64,000 nucleotides of DNA from an uncultured bacterium (GTDB lineage: Bacteria; Muiribacteriota; Ozemobacteria; Ozemobacterales; Ozemobacteraceae), in contig CALEDQ010000028.1 in NCBI GenBank assembly GCA_937949615.1, positions 124,001 through 188,000 of the forward strand, given 5' to 3'. A program made the position numbers and the translations under genes. Positions within the stretch are counted from its first letter, which is position 1, and every line of letters begins with the position of its first letter. Shown here one piece after another: positions 25,728-35,508 of the stretch. A model generated the notes under the pieces. The model did not search any database. It was not told where the DNA came from and was given only the letters and a program-made list of their open reading frames with translations.

Positions 25728-27059
25728 ATGAGTAACTGTTTTTTCTGTGGAAAAGATCTGCGCCGGGGTGGCGATTTTGTACGCAATACTGACGGCGTTC
25801 TTTTGTGTAAGAGCTGTGTTTCTACGGCCAGCGATATTTTTGTGCGCAAGGATGCCAGTCAGAAAAATGGCATGGCGCCGGCAGAGCAGCCCAATAAAGT
25901 GAATCTGCAGCAGATTGTCAGAGATTATTCTCCACGTAAAATTTATGATGCCCTGTCTGAATACGTAATCGGCCAGGAAACCGCCAAAAAGGTCATTTCG
26001 CTGGCGGTGTACAACCATTACAAAATCCTTTCAATGATCAACGACACCGATGTTGAATTCGAAAAATCGAACATTCTGCTTCTTGGCCCTACGGGCTCAG
26101 GAAAAACTCTTCTCGCGAGAACCCTGTCGAAAATTCTCAGAGTCCCTTTTGCTATCGGTGACTGTACAAGCTTTACTGAAGCCGGTTACGTCGGCGATGA
26201 CGTCGAGAACGTTCTTCTCTCATTGCTGATTGACGCCAATTACGAAGTAGAAGAGGCGCAGAAGGGCATCGTTTATCTTGACGAAATCGATAAGAAGACC
26301 AAGACTTCGAACAATGTTTCGATTTCGCGCGATGTTTCGGGCGAAGGCGTACAGCAGGCATTTCTCAAGCTGGTCGAAGGTACGGTGGCAAACGTGCCAC
26401 TCGCAGGCGGCCGCAAAAACCCGACTTCTCAGCAGGTGGTCAAAATGGATACCCGTCATATCCTCTTTATCTGCGGCGGCGCTTTTGTCGGTCTCGAAAA
26501 GATTGTCGAAAAGCGCGTGCGCAAGGGTTCATTCATTGGCTTTAACAATGACCCGCAGCCCAAAGACAAGGCGGATTACTCATTGTTCCATGCTGCCGAA
26601 GCTGAAGATCTTATGGAATACGGCTTCATTCCTGAATTTATTGGTCGTCTGCCCGTCAAGGTTGCATTGAACGGCCTCGGAAAAGATGACTTTCTCAGAA
26701 TTCTCAGCGAGCCGAAAAATGCCATTCTCAGGCAATATGCGAAGCTCTGCGAAATGGACGGCTGTGAGCTGGCATTCGAACGCGATGGTCTCGAAAAGGT
26801 CGTCGAAATCGCCATGGAAAAGAAAACCGGCGCGCGTGGCCTGCGAGCCGTTTTTGAAAGAATTTTGCGCAACGATATGTTTATGTTGCGTGAAAACGGC
26901 CGGAAAAGAATTACCGTTAACGCTGAATATGTTGACCGACAGCTGAACATGCAGGAAGAAGAATTTCTCAGAGAACTCAGGGAAGCGGCCGGCAAAGTCG
27001 GTGACAAAGCGCACGAAAAGCAGATGGCCGAAGCAGCAGCTCAGCTCGACGCTGCCTGA
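25728..27059 (+). CDS. clpX: ATP-dependent Clp protease ATP-binding subunit ClpX
   Basis: 443 residues from ATG 25728, preceded by GGAG with 6-base spacing; a TTG at 25713 is rejected. The N-terminal zinc-binding domain has CFFCGK and CKSC. The AAA+ domain has Walker A GPTGSGKT, Walker B IVYLDEID, the GGAF loop (ICGGAFVGLEK), the sensor region EFIGRLPV and sensor 2 GARGLR. It unfolds tagged substrates and feeds them to ClpP. The C-terminal ~40 residues are an Ala/Glu-rich extension. Unlike in many genomes, clpP and tig are not adjacent here. Confidence 0.96.
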   Translation: MSNCFFCGKDLRRGGDFVRNTDGVLLCKSCVSTASDIFVRKDASQKNGMAPAEQPNKVNLQQIVRDYSPRKIYDALSEYVIGQETAKKVISLAVYNHYKILSMINDTDVEFEKSNILLLGPTGSGKTLLARTLSKILRVPFAIGDCTSFTEAGYVGDDVENVLLSLLIDANYEVEEAQKGIVYLDEIDKKTKTSNNVSISRDVSGEGVQQAFLKLVEGTVANVPLAGGRKNPTSQQVVKMDTRHILFICGGAFVGLEKIVEKRVRKGSFIGFNNDPQPKDKADYSLFHAAEAEDLMEYGFIPEFIGRLPVKVALNGLGKDDFLRILSEPKNAILRQYAKLCEMDGCELAFERDGLEKVVEIAMEKKTGARGLRAVFERILRNDMFMLRENGRKRITVNAEYVDRQLNMQEEEFLRELREAAGKVGDKAHEKQMAEAAAQLDAA

Positions 27060-27101
27060 CTCAATTCCGCACTTCGCGGCTCGGCTCGATAACTGAAGCA
27101 T

Positions 27102-27142
27102 AAAAAAACGGTGGTATGGTTTATTCCATACCACCGTTTTTA
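27102..27142 (+). terminator. Bidirectional terminator between clpX and pckA
   Basis: ACGGTGGTATGG (27108-27119) pairs with CCATACCACCGT (27126-27137), a perfect 12-bp stem. Seven A precede it and a T-run follows, so it can end both convergent genes. Confidence 0.9.
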
Positions 27143-27152
27143 TTCGCTATTG

Positions 27153-28751
27153 TCAGGCTGTCATGCTTTTGCTGACCGGTCCGGCATTGATAACTTCGGG
27201 GGTTGACTGCGATTCGTATTTTTTGAAGTTTTCATTGAAACGGTTGGCCAGGTCATATGCGGTTTTCTGGTAAGCAGCACTGCTCTGCCAGGTATTACGC
27301 GGGGTGAGAATTTCTGTCGGAACACCGGGGCATTCTGCCGGAACTTCGACATTGAAAATCGGATCTTTGATGAATTTTACATTCTTGAGATTACCATCAA
27401 GAGCGGCTTTGAGCAGGGCGCGGGTGTATTTGATCTTCATGCGGCTGCCGGTGCCGTAAGCACCGCCACTCCAGCCGGTATTGACCAGCCAGAGCTGGGT
27501 GCCATGCTTTTTCATGCATTCACCAAGCATTTTGGCGTAGGTGAACGGGTGCAGCACCATGAAAGGTGCCCCAAAGCATGCCGAGAAGGTTGCGGTGGGC
27601 TCGGTGACGCCGGCTTCGGTACCAGCGAGTTTGGCTGTGTAGCCAGAAAGAAAGTGATACATGGCCTGCTCGGGCGTTAAGCGCGCGATGGGAGGCAATA
27701 CGCCGAAAGCATCAGCGGCGAGAAAGAAAACATTCTTCGGGTGCCCGCCAATACCTTCCTGAACGCAGTTGTCGATATGGCTGGTCGGATAGGTGGCGCG
27801 GGTATTTTCGGTGATTTTGTCTGAATCATAGTCGGGAATCCGTCTGTGATCGACAACGACATTCTCGAGTATCGAACCGAATCTGATCGCGTCAAAAATC
27901 TGGGGTTCTGCTTCGCGGCTGAGCTTGATGCACTTGGCGTAGCAACCACCTTCGAAGTTGAAGATGCCTTTTTCATCCCAGCCATGTTCATCGTCACCGA
28001 TCAGGCGGCGTTCGGGATCAGCAGACAAAGTCGTTTTGCCGGTGCCCGAAAGCCCGAAAAACAGAGCTGTCTGACCATTCTGGCCAACGTTGGCTGAACA
28101 ATGCATCGGGAAAACACCCTTTTTGGGCAGCAGATAATTCATTACCGCAAAGATGCTCTTTTTGATTTCTCCGCCGTAATGAGTCCCACCGATCAGCACG
28201 ACGCGTTCAGCAAAGTTTACGAGAATGAAAACTTCAGAATTGAGGCCATAATCTTTGAAGTCTTCCATGGGAATGTTACAGACATTCATTACCGTAAAAT
28301 CGGGAGTTTCTTTCAGCTCACCCGGGTTTTGGCTGTTAATGAAAAGGGTGGTGGCGAAGAGAGCGTGCCAAGACTGCTCGGCAACTACGCGCACCTGCAG
28401 CCGATGTTCCGGTGATGCTCCGGCAAATCCGTCAAAGATGAAAATATCTTTGCCGCTGATATATTCTTTGGCTTTCTTGAAAAGCCGGTTCCAGTTTTCT
28501 GGTTCGAATGGGCGATTAACACTGCCCCACCAGACGTCTTCAGTTCCTGGAGTTTTTACGATGAAGCGGTCATTTGGTGAACGGCCGTAGCGCGAGCCGT
28601 TGTTGCGGTCGATAAGCAGGGCACCATTGGCGGCCAGGCGGCCTTCTGAACGGCTTATGGCCTTTTCCACCAGTTCTGCCGCTGAGAGATTGAGAAATAC
28701 GTTCTTCTGAGGTTTGATGCCAAGATAGTTTAAAGATTTCTGGGAATTCAT
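27153..28751 (-). CDS. pckA: Phosphoenolpyruvate carboxykinase (ATP)
   Basis: 532 residues from ATG 28751; GGAG lies 7 bases upstream, while the ATG at 28757 would almost touch it. It converts oxaloacetate and ATP to phosphoenolpyruvate, CO2 and ADP, the first step of gluconeogenesis. The P-loop GLSGTGKTTLS, the GDDEHGWDEKGIFNFEGGCY segment, RYGRSPNDRF near the N-terminus and GGEIKKSIF are typical of the ATP-dependent family. Length is normal. It is a single-gene transcript with its own promoter and terminator. Confidence 0.97.
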   Translation of the reverse strand: MNSQKSLNYLGIKPQKNVFLNLSAAELVEKAISRSEGRLAANGALLIDRNNGSRYGRSPNDRFIVKTPGTEDVWWGSVNRPFEPENWNRLFKKAKEYISGKDIFIFDGFAGASPEHRLQVRVVAEQSWHALFATTLFINSQNPGELKETPDFTVMNVCNIPMEDFKDYGLNSEVFILVNFAERVVLIGGTHYGGEIKKSIFAVMNYLLPKKGVFPMHCSANVGQNGQTALFFGLSGTGKTTLSADPERRLIGDDEHGWDEKGIFNFEGGCYAKCIKLSREAEPQIFDAIRFGSILENVVVDHRRIPDYDSDKITENTRATYPTSHIDNCVQEGIGGHPKNVFFLAADAFGVLPPIARLTPEQAMYHFLSGYTAKLAGTEAGVTEPTATFSACFGAPFMVLHPFTYAKMLGECMKKHGTQLWLVNTGWSGGAYGTGSRMKIKYTRALLKAALDGNLKNVKFIKDPIFNVEVPAECPGVPTEILTPRNTWQSSAAYQKTAYDLANRFNENFKKYESQSTPEVINAGPVSKSMTA

Positions 28752-28794
28752 CTTCATTCTCCTTGCCTTGATAAATGGGTAAATCTTTCAAACG

Positions 28795-28823
28795 AGTCTA
28801 ATCCTTTATCACTAAAGGGGCAA
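28795..28823 (-). promoter_or_regulatory. Promoter of pckA
   Basis: On the minus strand, TTGCCC, 17 bases, TAGACT, about 45 bases before the ATG at 28751. Confidence 0.6.
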
Positions 28824-28964
28824 GTAAAATCACTTCTGAATATTTTCGCCGGCTCTTTGATTCAGACAACAGGAAGGGTGTTTCAGATAAAATACTGTCT
28901 GCTTGCTGAATCACTCACAGCGGTGATAAACTTCAACCCATAAAAGTGCAGGTTGGTCAGGAAA

Positions 28965-31900
28965 ATGCAGATCAGTCGAAAAACCGCTCTCTGGATATTT
29001 TTCAGCGTTTCTATTCTTATAGGAGCGATATTCGTCATTTCGATGCTGACATTGCAGCATGGCTTTTCGATACTCGAAGAGAGAATGGTAAGAAAAAATA
29101 TTTCCCGCGCCACGGAGACTTTTGCTGAGAGGATCAGGCAGATCGAAATTCAGGTCACTGACTGGTCTGTCTGGGATGACACCTACAATTTCATGAAAGA
29201 TCACAATCAGGCTTTTATAAGCTCTGCTTTCAACGATACCATGCCTGATTCTCTACGCCTCGACGCCATGCTGTTTCTGGATTCTGCCGGCGCGCCGCTT
29301 ATATGCCGGATTTCAAAGGATTATCAGGAGCGCTTCAAAACTTCAGAAGATTTTTTAAAATTCCTGCAGCAGGGGCTGAGTGATGGTTATCTCCTGAACC
29401 GGACCGGCAAGAAATCAGGCCTGATGGTAGAAGGTGAAAATTTTGTATTTCTCTCTTCGCAGCCGGTTTTACACAGTGATAACAGTGGCCCGCCAGGAGG
29501 AACTATCGTATTTGCCAAGTTTCTCGATGCGAAAGAACTGAGGTTTCTTGGTGATCTGGTTAAGGCTGGCCTGATGTTGAGACGGAATGACTCACTGCAG
29601 ATGTCGCATGGATTTCTTGAGGCCCATAAAGCATTAACCGGCGGTGCTGAAGATTTTGTCTTGCCCTTCGATTCTACTCAGGTTGCCGGTTATTGTCTGT
29701 TAAAAGATCTGGCAATGAAAAATGATTTAATCCTGAAAGTGCTGGTTCCGAGAGAGATTACCCGTTTCGGCGATCAGCTGCGTTATGTTTTTATTTTTTC
29801 ACTGCTGGCTGTGGGCGCACTTTTTGGCTACATGGTATATATTCCGCTCGAAAAAGAAATCCGTGGTCGTGCTCTTGCCGAGAAAAAACTGCAGGAACTG
29901 AACAACCGTTTCGAGCAGGTTGTTGAATGTTCTTGCGAAATTATCTGGGAAGTCGATCAGAATGGTCTTTATACTTATATAAGTGCTTCGGTGAAGGATA
30001 GCCTTGGGTATGATCGAGAGGAACTTGTCGGCAAAAAGCATTTTTATGATCTGCATCCCGAAGAAGGGCGAGAAGATTTTAAAAAGTCTGTGCTGGAGCT
30101 TTTTGCCCAGAAAGCCATTTTCAGAAATCTTGAAAACAAGGCTGAAACGCGCGAGGGAAAGCTCGTGTGGCTGATTACCAACGGCCTGCCGGTTCTCGAT
30201 GAGGCCGGTAACCTGCAGGGCTACCGGGGCAGCGATTTTGATATCACTCAGCGAAAAAAAGCCGAAGATGAGCTCGAACAGAACCGTGCGGTTCTTTCGC
30301 GCCAGAACGCTCTATTCTCGGCCTTGATCAATAATATTCCCGTCGGCGTTTTCATGGTCGAAATGCCTTCCGGTAAGCCTCTGGTCGCTAATGAAATGGC
30401 ATTGCAGCTTCTTGGCAAGGGGCTGCAGGCGAGCCCGACCAACCAGGCCATGGCAGAAATTTATCGCCTCTACCGCAATGGCAAGCTCGACAGCAGTGCT
30501 GTCGAATCGATGCCGATCATGTTTGGCATTCGCAGCGAATCAACCTCGGTAGAAGACATGATGGTAGAACTTCCTGACGGCAAAAAAAGACTTCTCGAAG
30601 TTTTTGGCTCGCCGGTTCTCGATAAGGAAGGAAAAATTCTGGCGTCGCTCGCCAGTTTTATCGATATAACTGAGCGAAAACAGGCTGAGGCGATGCTGAT
30701 TCAGGCCAAAGACGCGGCCGAAGCTGCCACCAGAGCTAAAAGTTACTTTCTTGCCAACATGTCGCACGAAATTAGAACGCCGATGAATGCCATACTTGGT
30801 TTTTCAGCCCTTCTTGAGCGCACCAGTCTGACCGAAAAGCAGCGCGACTATCTCAAAACTGTCCAGTCGAGCGGGAATCTGCTGCTTGAGATAATCAACA
30901 ATATTCTCGATGTTTCGAAGTTCGATTCGGGGCATTTTGTTCTTGAAAATATTGAGTTCGATCTCGATCAGCTTTGTGTAGATGCATTGCAGATCTGCAT
31001 GCCGCGCCTTGCCAATCGGCGGATCGAAACTTCAATCAGAATCGACCATGATGTCCCTGAGAGTCTTGTCGGCGACCCGACCCGTTTGCAGCAGGTGCTG
31101 GTAAATCTCATCGGCAACGCCGGCAAATTCACCCGTGAAGGGTCTATCGTTCTCAAAGTTTTTCGGCATGCGGCAACCGGTGAGGATGTGGTTTTACGTT
31201 TCCATGTCTGTGATACCGGAATCGGGATACCTGCCGATAAGGTAGAGGCTATTTTTCAGCCTTTTACCCAGGTCGATGAATCGACGACGCGCAAATTCGG
31301 TGGTACCGGTCTTGGACTGTCGATCTGTAAATCTATCGTTAAGGCCTGCGGTGGCGACATTTTTGTAGAATCAGAGATCGGAAAAGGTAGTGAGTTTGTT
31401 TTTACCCTTAAATTACGCAGTCGTGGCGAAAATCAGAATGATATAACTGAAGTGCCAGCGTCTGTCAGAGAGAAATTCCGGTTTTTCGTGCTGGCCGACG
31501 GGCAGACAAATGGAGAAACCATTCACCACTATCTGAAAAGTGCTGGACTTGAAATGATCGGGTTTTGTCAGGAACAACCCGTAATGATGAAGTTGCTGCA
31601 GGATGCCGCAACAACCGGTAATTTCAGCAGCGATGGTCATTCTGCCGTTCTGATAGTGGCTGGGAATGCTCTGCCGGCCGAAGAAATTGCAAAAATGCGG
31701 CAGCATTTTCCAGATGGGTGTTTCAGGGCGATTTTGCTCAGTTCTGATGCAAAAATTGATACTCTCGACTCTGCCCGGGAGTCTGGCTATAATACCCTTG
31801 TGCCTGAATTTTTTACACGTCGCCAGCTGTTTACGGCTATTACAGGCGTTTGTCTGCAGGAACCCACTCGTGGAGACGTTGACGCGTCTGGCAGGGGCGG

Positions 31901-32288
31901 TGAACCGGTCTATTTTTCCGGCTGCCGCATTCTGGTTGTCGAAGATGATATGGGCAGTCGCCGCCTTCTTAAAGAAATTCTCGAAAAGACCGGAGCGGCC
32001 TGTGAATTTGTTCAGAATGGCCAGGAAGCCATTGACATACTTCGCGGGCAAAGTTTTGATATCTGTCTGATGGACGTTCAGATGCCAGTCATGGATGGCC
32101 TTGCCGCCACACGGATAATTCGAAGTGAAATCTCCGGCGTTCTTCCGATCATTGCACTTTCTGCCGCTGTGATGAAAGAAGATCGGGAAAAGGGCATGGC
32201 GGCAGGAATGAATGATTATCTGAGCAAACCTCTCGATGCCCAAGCCCTGCACAGCTGCCTGAAAAAATTCTGCCCGAAAGCGGCGTAG
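28965..32288 (+). CDS. Hybrid histidine kinase (CHASE4-PAS-PAS-HisKA-HATPase-pseudoREC-REC)
   Basis: 1107 residues from ATG 28965. A TTG four codons upstream is possible, and neither has ideal spacing. Two membrane segments (about 8-30 and 270-290) enclose a CHASE4-like periplasmic sensor (VTDWSVWDDTYNFM). Two PAS domains with a PAC-type end (about 305-425 and 435-570) follow. The phospho-acceptor is His601 in SHEIRTPMNAILG, and the HATPase domain has LIGNAGKFT, DTGIGIP and GGTGLGLSI. A receiver-like region (about 830-960) shows no acceptor aspartate, and a canonical receiver (about 975-1100) has Asp1037 in CLMDVQMPVMDG. No DNA-binding output or partner regulator is adjacent; the nearest gene is a convergent nucleotide cyclase. 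The signal is unknown. Confidence 0.93.
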   Translation: MQISRKTALWIFFSVSILIGAIFVISMLTLQHGFSILEERMVRKNISRATETFAERIRQIEIQVTDWSVWDDTYNFMKDHNQAFISSAFNDTMPDSLRLDAMLFLDSAGAPLICRISKDYQERFKTSEDFLKFLQQGLSDGYLLNRTGKKSGLMVEGENFVFLSSQPVLHSDNSGPPGGTIVFAKFLDAKELRFLGDLVKAGLMLRRNDSLQMSHGFLEAHKALTGGAEDFVLPFDSTQVAGYCLLKDLAMKNDLILKVLVPREITRFGDQLRYVFIFSLLAVGALFGYMVYIPLEKEIRGRALAEKKLQELNNRFEQVVECSCEIIWEVDQNGLYTYISASVKDSLGYDREELVGKKHFYDLHPEEGREDFKKSVLELFAQKAIFRNLENKAETREGKLVWLITNGLPVLDEAGNLQGYRGSDFDITQRKKAEDELEQNRAVLSRQNALFSALINNIPVGVFMVEMPSGKPLVANEMALQLLGKGLQASPTNQAMAEIYRLYRNGKLDSSAVESMPIMFGIRSESTSVEDMMVELPDGKKRLLEVFGSPVLDKEGKILASLASFIDITERKQAEAMLIQAKDAAEAATRAKSYFLANMSHEIRTPMNAILGFSALLERTSLTEKQRDYLKTVQSSGNLLLEIINNILDVSKFDSGHFVLENIEFDLDQLCVDALQICMPRLANRRIETSIRIDHDVPESLVGDPTRLQQVLVNLIGNAGKFTREGSIVLKVFRHAATGEDVVLRFHVCDTGIGIPADKVEAIFQPFTQVDESTTRKFGGTGLGLSICKSIVKACGGDIFVESEIGKGSEFVFTLKLRSRGENQNDITEVPASVREKFRFFVLADGQTNGETIHHYLKSAGLEMIGFCQEQPVMMKLLQDAATTGNFSSDGHSAVLIVAGNALPAEEIAKMRQHFPDGCFRAILLSSDAKIDTLDSARESGYNTLVPEFFTRRQLFTAITGVCLQEPTRGDVDASGRGGEPVYFSGCRILVVEDDMGSRRLLKEILEKTGAACEFVQNGQEAIDILRGQSFDICLMDVQMPVMDGLAATRIIRSEISGVLPIIALSAAVMKEDREKGMAAGMNDYLSKPLDAQALHSCLKKFCPKAA

Positions 32289-32291
32289 AAG

Positions 32292-33962
32292 TTATTTGGT
32301 TCTCAGAGAAACCATGCCGACAAAATCTTTACCGGGCGGGTTATTGACAAAGTTCTGGCACCTTTCGATGATCAACTCCAGCGGCTTGTCACTTTCGCCG
32401 GTTTTCAGCGAATTAAATGCCGCCAGAGCCTCGGCCCAACGACGATTGACGTATTTTTCCATGGCGGCATTGTAGCGTTCGGTTCTTTCGATAAGCTCGT
32501 CAGAGGCCTCTGACCGGCAGGAGACCAGCTCATAAATTTTTGTTCCGCAGGTCTTGCCTTTTACGACAACGGTATCGATGAATCTTGTCAGCATCTGGTC
32601 TCTGACCTGATCATTCGTGGATTCGTTGATCAGGATTCCGGTGTTGTAGAACTTGTTAACCCCTTCAAGTCTGGCCGCAAGGTTGACATTGTCGCCGATC
32701 GCTGTATAACTGATGCGCTTGTCAAAACCGATATTGCCAACCAGAGCCTCGCCGGTATTTATGCCGAACCGCGTGAAGAAAGGCGGCAGGTTTTTTTTCT
32801 TCAGAATCTCATTTATCTCCATTTCCCGGCGACGGCAGGCCAGGGCGGCTCTGCAGGCCGCGATCGGATGATCGGGCAGCTGCCGGGGAGTTCCCCAGAG
32901 CGCCATGATGGCATCGCCGATATATTTGTCGACTATGCCGCCTGTGCTCATGATTTCGCTGGTCATTGCTCCAAAATACATGCCGATGGAGTCGGCGAGG
33001 TCTTCCGGGGAAATCTTCTCAGAGATAGTCGTGAAGCCTTCAATGTCAGAAAAAAGGATGGTTATCAGCCTTTTTTCTACTTCCAGACTGGCTTCTTTTT
33101 TCAATGTGATCAGGTCTGACACCAGCTCGGTCGGAACATACTTTTTAAATGATCTCAGACCCTTTTTCATATTTTCGAGAGCGTCGGTCATTGTTCTGAT
33201 TTCGAGAATTACCGAGCTTGGTGCCAGTTCAGTGTCGAGATTGAAACTCTCTATCTGCCGCATATCGTTGGTTACGGCGCTGATCGGGTTTGATATCTCG
33301 CGGGAAAGAATCAGACTCAGAAGCAGAGCCACGATGCCAACAACCAGGCTGGTCAGAATGATATACATGATGTTGCTCATCTGGTGCGACTTCACTGTTT
33401 CTGCCATGACATCGATTCCAAGAAGCCCTTCGAAGGTTCCTGAGGCGGTGTAGAAAGGGGCGAACCCGGAAACGAAAGTGCCCCATTCGTCAGAAAAAAA
33501 GTTGTTTTCAACCACAATCCGGTTGCGAAATGCAAAAGCCTCTCTGATCGCCGGAGTCAGCTGAATGACGCGATGCCCGATTCTGGCTCTTTCTTTTATC
33601 TTCGGGTCGGCATCGACGATAAAAACAGCTGAATTGCCGGCATCATTCTGTCTGATTGTGTAAACGTTCTTTATGTCAGGGTTAATTCGTCTTATTCTGT
33701 CGAGCTGTTGAAAAATTCTTTTGTATTCTTCTGAATTTTCGTCACGTGAATCTCTGATTCTGGAGTGCAGATCACCATCTATCTGCTGAGCCCCGATTCC
33801 GACCGCAATGTACAGATTTTCTCTGATTGTCTGCATGATGATATTTTTGACATGCATTGAGCTCATCAATGCATTGATCATGGTGGTAAACAAAACGGTT
33901 ATGAGAAGCGCAGAGAAAAGGGTTATCCGGAGAGAAAACTGCCTGTTGCTGAAAAAAGTCAT
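32292..33962 (-). CDS. Membrane class III adenylate/guanylate cyclase
   Basis: 556 residues from ATG 33962, with GAGG six bases upstream. Two membrane segments (about 10-30 and 195-220) surround a ~160-residue Cache-like extracytoplasmic sensor. A HAMP-like linker leads to a class III cyclase domain (about 300-470). Its metal-binding aspartates lie in FSDIEGFT and VDKYIGDAIMALWG, and AIGDNVNLAARLE carries the base-recognising and transition-state residues. A C-terminal helical extension (~85 residues) follows. It probably makes cAMP; cGMP cannot be excluded. It ends 3 bases from the convergent hybrid kinase gene with no terminator between, and it is divergent from radC. Confidence 0.9.
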   Translation of the reverse strand: MTFFSNRQFSLRITLFSALLITVLFTTMINALMSSMHVKNIIMQTIRENLYIAVGIGAQQIDGDLHSRIRDSRDENSEEYKRIFQQLDRIRRINPDIKNVYTIRQNDAGNSAVFIVDADPKIKERARIGHRVIQLTPAIREAFAFRNRIVVENNFFSDEWGTFVSGFAPFYTASGTFEGLLGIDVMAETVKSHQMSNIMYIILTSLVVGIVALLLSLILSREISNPISAVTNDMRQIESFNLDTELAPSSVILEIRTMTDALENMKKGLRSFKKYVPTELVSDLITLKKEASLEVEKRLITILFSDIEGFTTISEKISPEDLADSIGMYFGAMTSEIMSTGGIVDKYIGDAIMALWGTPRQLPDHPIAACRAALACRRREMEINEILKKKNLPPFFTRFGINTGEALVGNIGFDKRISYTAIGDNVNLAARLEGVNKFYNTGILINESTNDQVRDQMLTRFIDTVVVKGKTCGTKIYELVSCRSEASDELIERTERYNAAMEKYVNRRWAEALAAFNSLKTGESDKPLELIIERCQNFVNNPPGKDFVGMVSLRTK

Positions 33963-34106
33963 GCTTTTCCTCAAAAAAGTTCACTATCTGGCGAAAACGA
34001 TTTAGATTATCATAATAATGACGTAATCAAAGATTATTTTAAATTCTTACCGTCAAAAAATCGTTGAAACACCTGATGCCAGGCAAAAAGCAGATTGGAG
34101 AGGGCA

Positions 34107-34841
34107 ATGGACGGGTTGAAAAGTGAAGAGGCTATTCGCAAAAATGGTATGAAAGTCGCAGAGAATCCTAATGAGGGTCACCGCCAGCGTCTGTACCAAA
34201 GATTTGACAATACCGGTCTCGACGGTTTTGCCGATCATGAAATCATTGAAATGCTGCTCTTTTACGTGTACAGGCAGAGAGATACCAAGGGGCTCGCAAA
34301 AAGCCTGTTAAAAGAATTCGGCACTCTTGAAAAAGTTTTCGGCGCCACCAGTGAACAGATCTGCAGAATACCCGGAATCGGAATTGCCTCTGCCAGAATT
34401 CTTGCCGTCATGCGCGAGGTCAGCATTCTTCTCAGCCGCCGTCGCGCGCTTTCAGCCGATGTCTGTATTTCAAACGGCTCTGACCTGATAAGATACCTCG
34501 GTACCGCCATGGAAAATCTGCCCGAAGAGCAGCTGCGGGTTATTTTTGTGAACAACGCCAACCGCATCATCAAGGATGAAGTGCTTTCGCGTGGCGTCGA
34601 AGATCAGACCGCCGTTTTCCCGAGGCAGATCATGAAGCGGGCCATGGCCCTGCACGCGACCGGTATTGTCGTGGTTCACAATCACCCGACCGGGCAACTG
34701 CGACCATCAAATGCCGATCTGGTGATTACCAGGTCGCTGGTTGCAGCGGCTGATGCCCTTGCCATCAGAATGCTCGATCACGTTATCGTTGGCAGCGAAG
34801 AAAAGGGCTATTTCAGTTTTCGCGAGAATGGTCTGCTGTGA
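34107..34841 (+). CDS. radC: RadC-family JAB/MPN-domain protein
   Basis: 244 residues from ATG 34107 (GGAG seven bases upstream). The N-terminal UPF0758 helix-hairpin-helix part contains IPGIGIASARILAVM. The C-terminal JAMM metalloprotease-like domain has HNHPTGQLRPSNAD, the intact H-x-H-P-x7-S-x2-D zinc motif. RadC was named for DNA repair, but that role has been withdrawn in E. coli and its function is unsettled. It is a stand-alone gene convergent with udk. Confidence 0.93.
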   Translation: MDGLKSEEAIRKNGMKVAENPNEGHRQRLYQRFDNTGLDGFADHEIIEMLLFYVYRQRDTKGLAKSLLKEFGTLEKVFGATSEQICRIPGIGIASARILAVMREVSILLSRRRALSADVCISNGSDLIRYLGTAMENLPEEQLRVIFVNNANRIIKDEVLSRGVEDQTAVFPRQIMKRAMALHATGIVVVHNHPTGQLRPSNADLVITRSLVAAADALAIRMLDHVIVGSEEKGYFSFRENGLL

Positions 34842-34863
34842 GCGCAGACTTCTCAGCCTGCCA

Positions 34864-35499
34864 CTACTTCTCGTTTTTGTGAATGAAGCCGTTGGGCTTA
34901 TTGCCCGTCGAAAGCAGGTCACGTATCTTGCCGTACAATACTTCAAGGGCAACGAGATTGGTAGCGCCCTGCGGAATAATCAGATCGGCAAGATAGCGTG
35001 AGGGCTGTACAAGATTGATGGCCGCATCTCTTACCGTGCTTTCATACTGAGTGATGATACTCTGTACCGTTCGACCGCGATCGATGTGGTCGCGCTTGAT
35101 GCGTCTGATGATGGCTTTATCGAGGGGAACATCAATGTAGATTCGCAGGTCCAGGAGAGGCATTATTTCTGGAATGTTGAAAAGCAGCAGTCCTTCGACG
35201 ATCAGAATCGGGTGTGGCTCGATCGTTACAGTTTCAGTGCGGCGGTCAGAGTTTTTGAAGTCGTATATTGGTCGCTCGATCGCTCTGCCATTGCGCAGAT
35301 CATTGATGTGCTGAATCATCAGACCTGTTTCAAGGGCGTCGGGATGGTCGTAGTTTTTAATTTTCGGCTTGTCTTTTTTGGCATAATAATACATATCGTG
35401 TTCGAGAACCGCGATTTTACCGGGAAATCTATCGACTACCGCTCTTGAAACACTGCTTTTGCCTGAACCGGACAACCCACAAATTCCGATGATGTACAT
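34864..35499 (-). CDS. udk: Uridine kinase
   Basis: 211 residues from ATG 35499, with AAGGAG nine bases upstream; earlier in-frame starts have none. It phosphorylates uridine and cytidine in pyrimidine salvage. The P-loop is GLSGSGKSSV (8-17), followed by EHDMYYYAK, NYDHPDAL, PIYDFKNSDR and IVEGLLLF, all family hallmarks, and RRIKRDHIDRGRT. Length is normal. A terminator-like hairpin ends only ~35 bases before the start codon and no promoter fits between, so expression is probably controlled through the structured leader (35509-35700). Confidence 0.95.
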   Translation of the reverse strand: MYIIGICGLSGSGKSSVSRAVVDRFPGKIAVLEHDMYYYAKKDKPKIKNYDHPDALETGLMIQHINDLRNGRAIERPIYDFKNSDRRTETVTIEPHPILIVEGLLLFNIPEIMPLLDLRIYIDVPLDKAIIRRIKRDHIDRGRTVQSIITQYESTVRDAAINLVQPSRYLADLIIPQGATNLVALEVLYGKIRDLLSTGNKPNGFIHKNEK

Positions 35500-35508
35500 C
35501 TTTTTCAA

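Noticed and set aside
33975..34106. ATTATCATAATAAT palindrome between the cyclase and radC as operator
   Set aside because: AT-rich and not aligned with a recognisable promoter on either strand; easily fortuitous.
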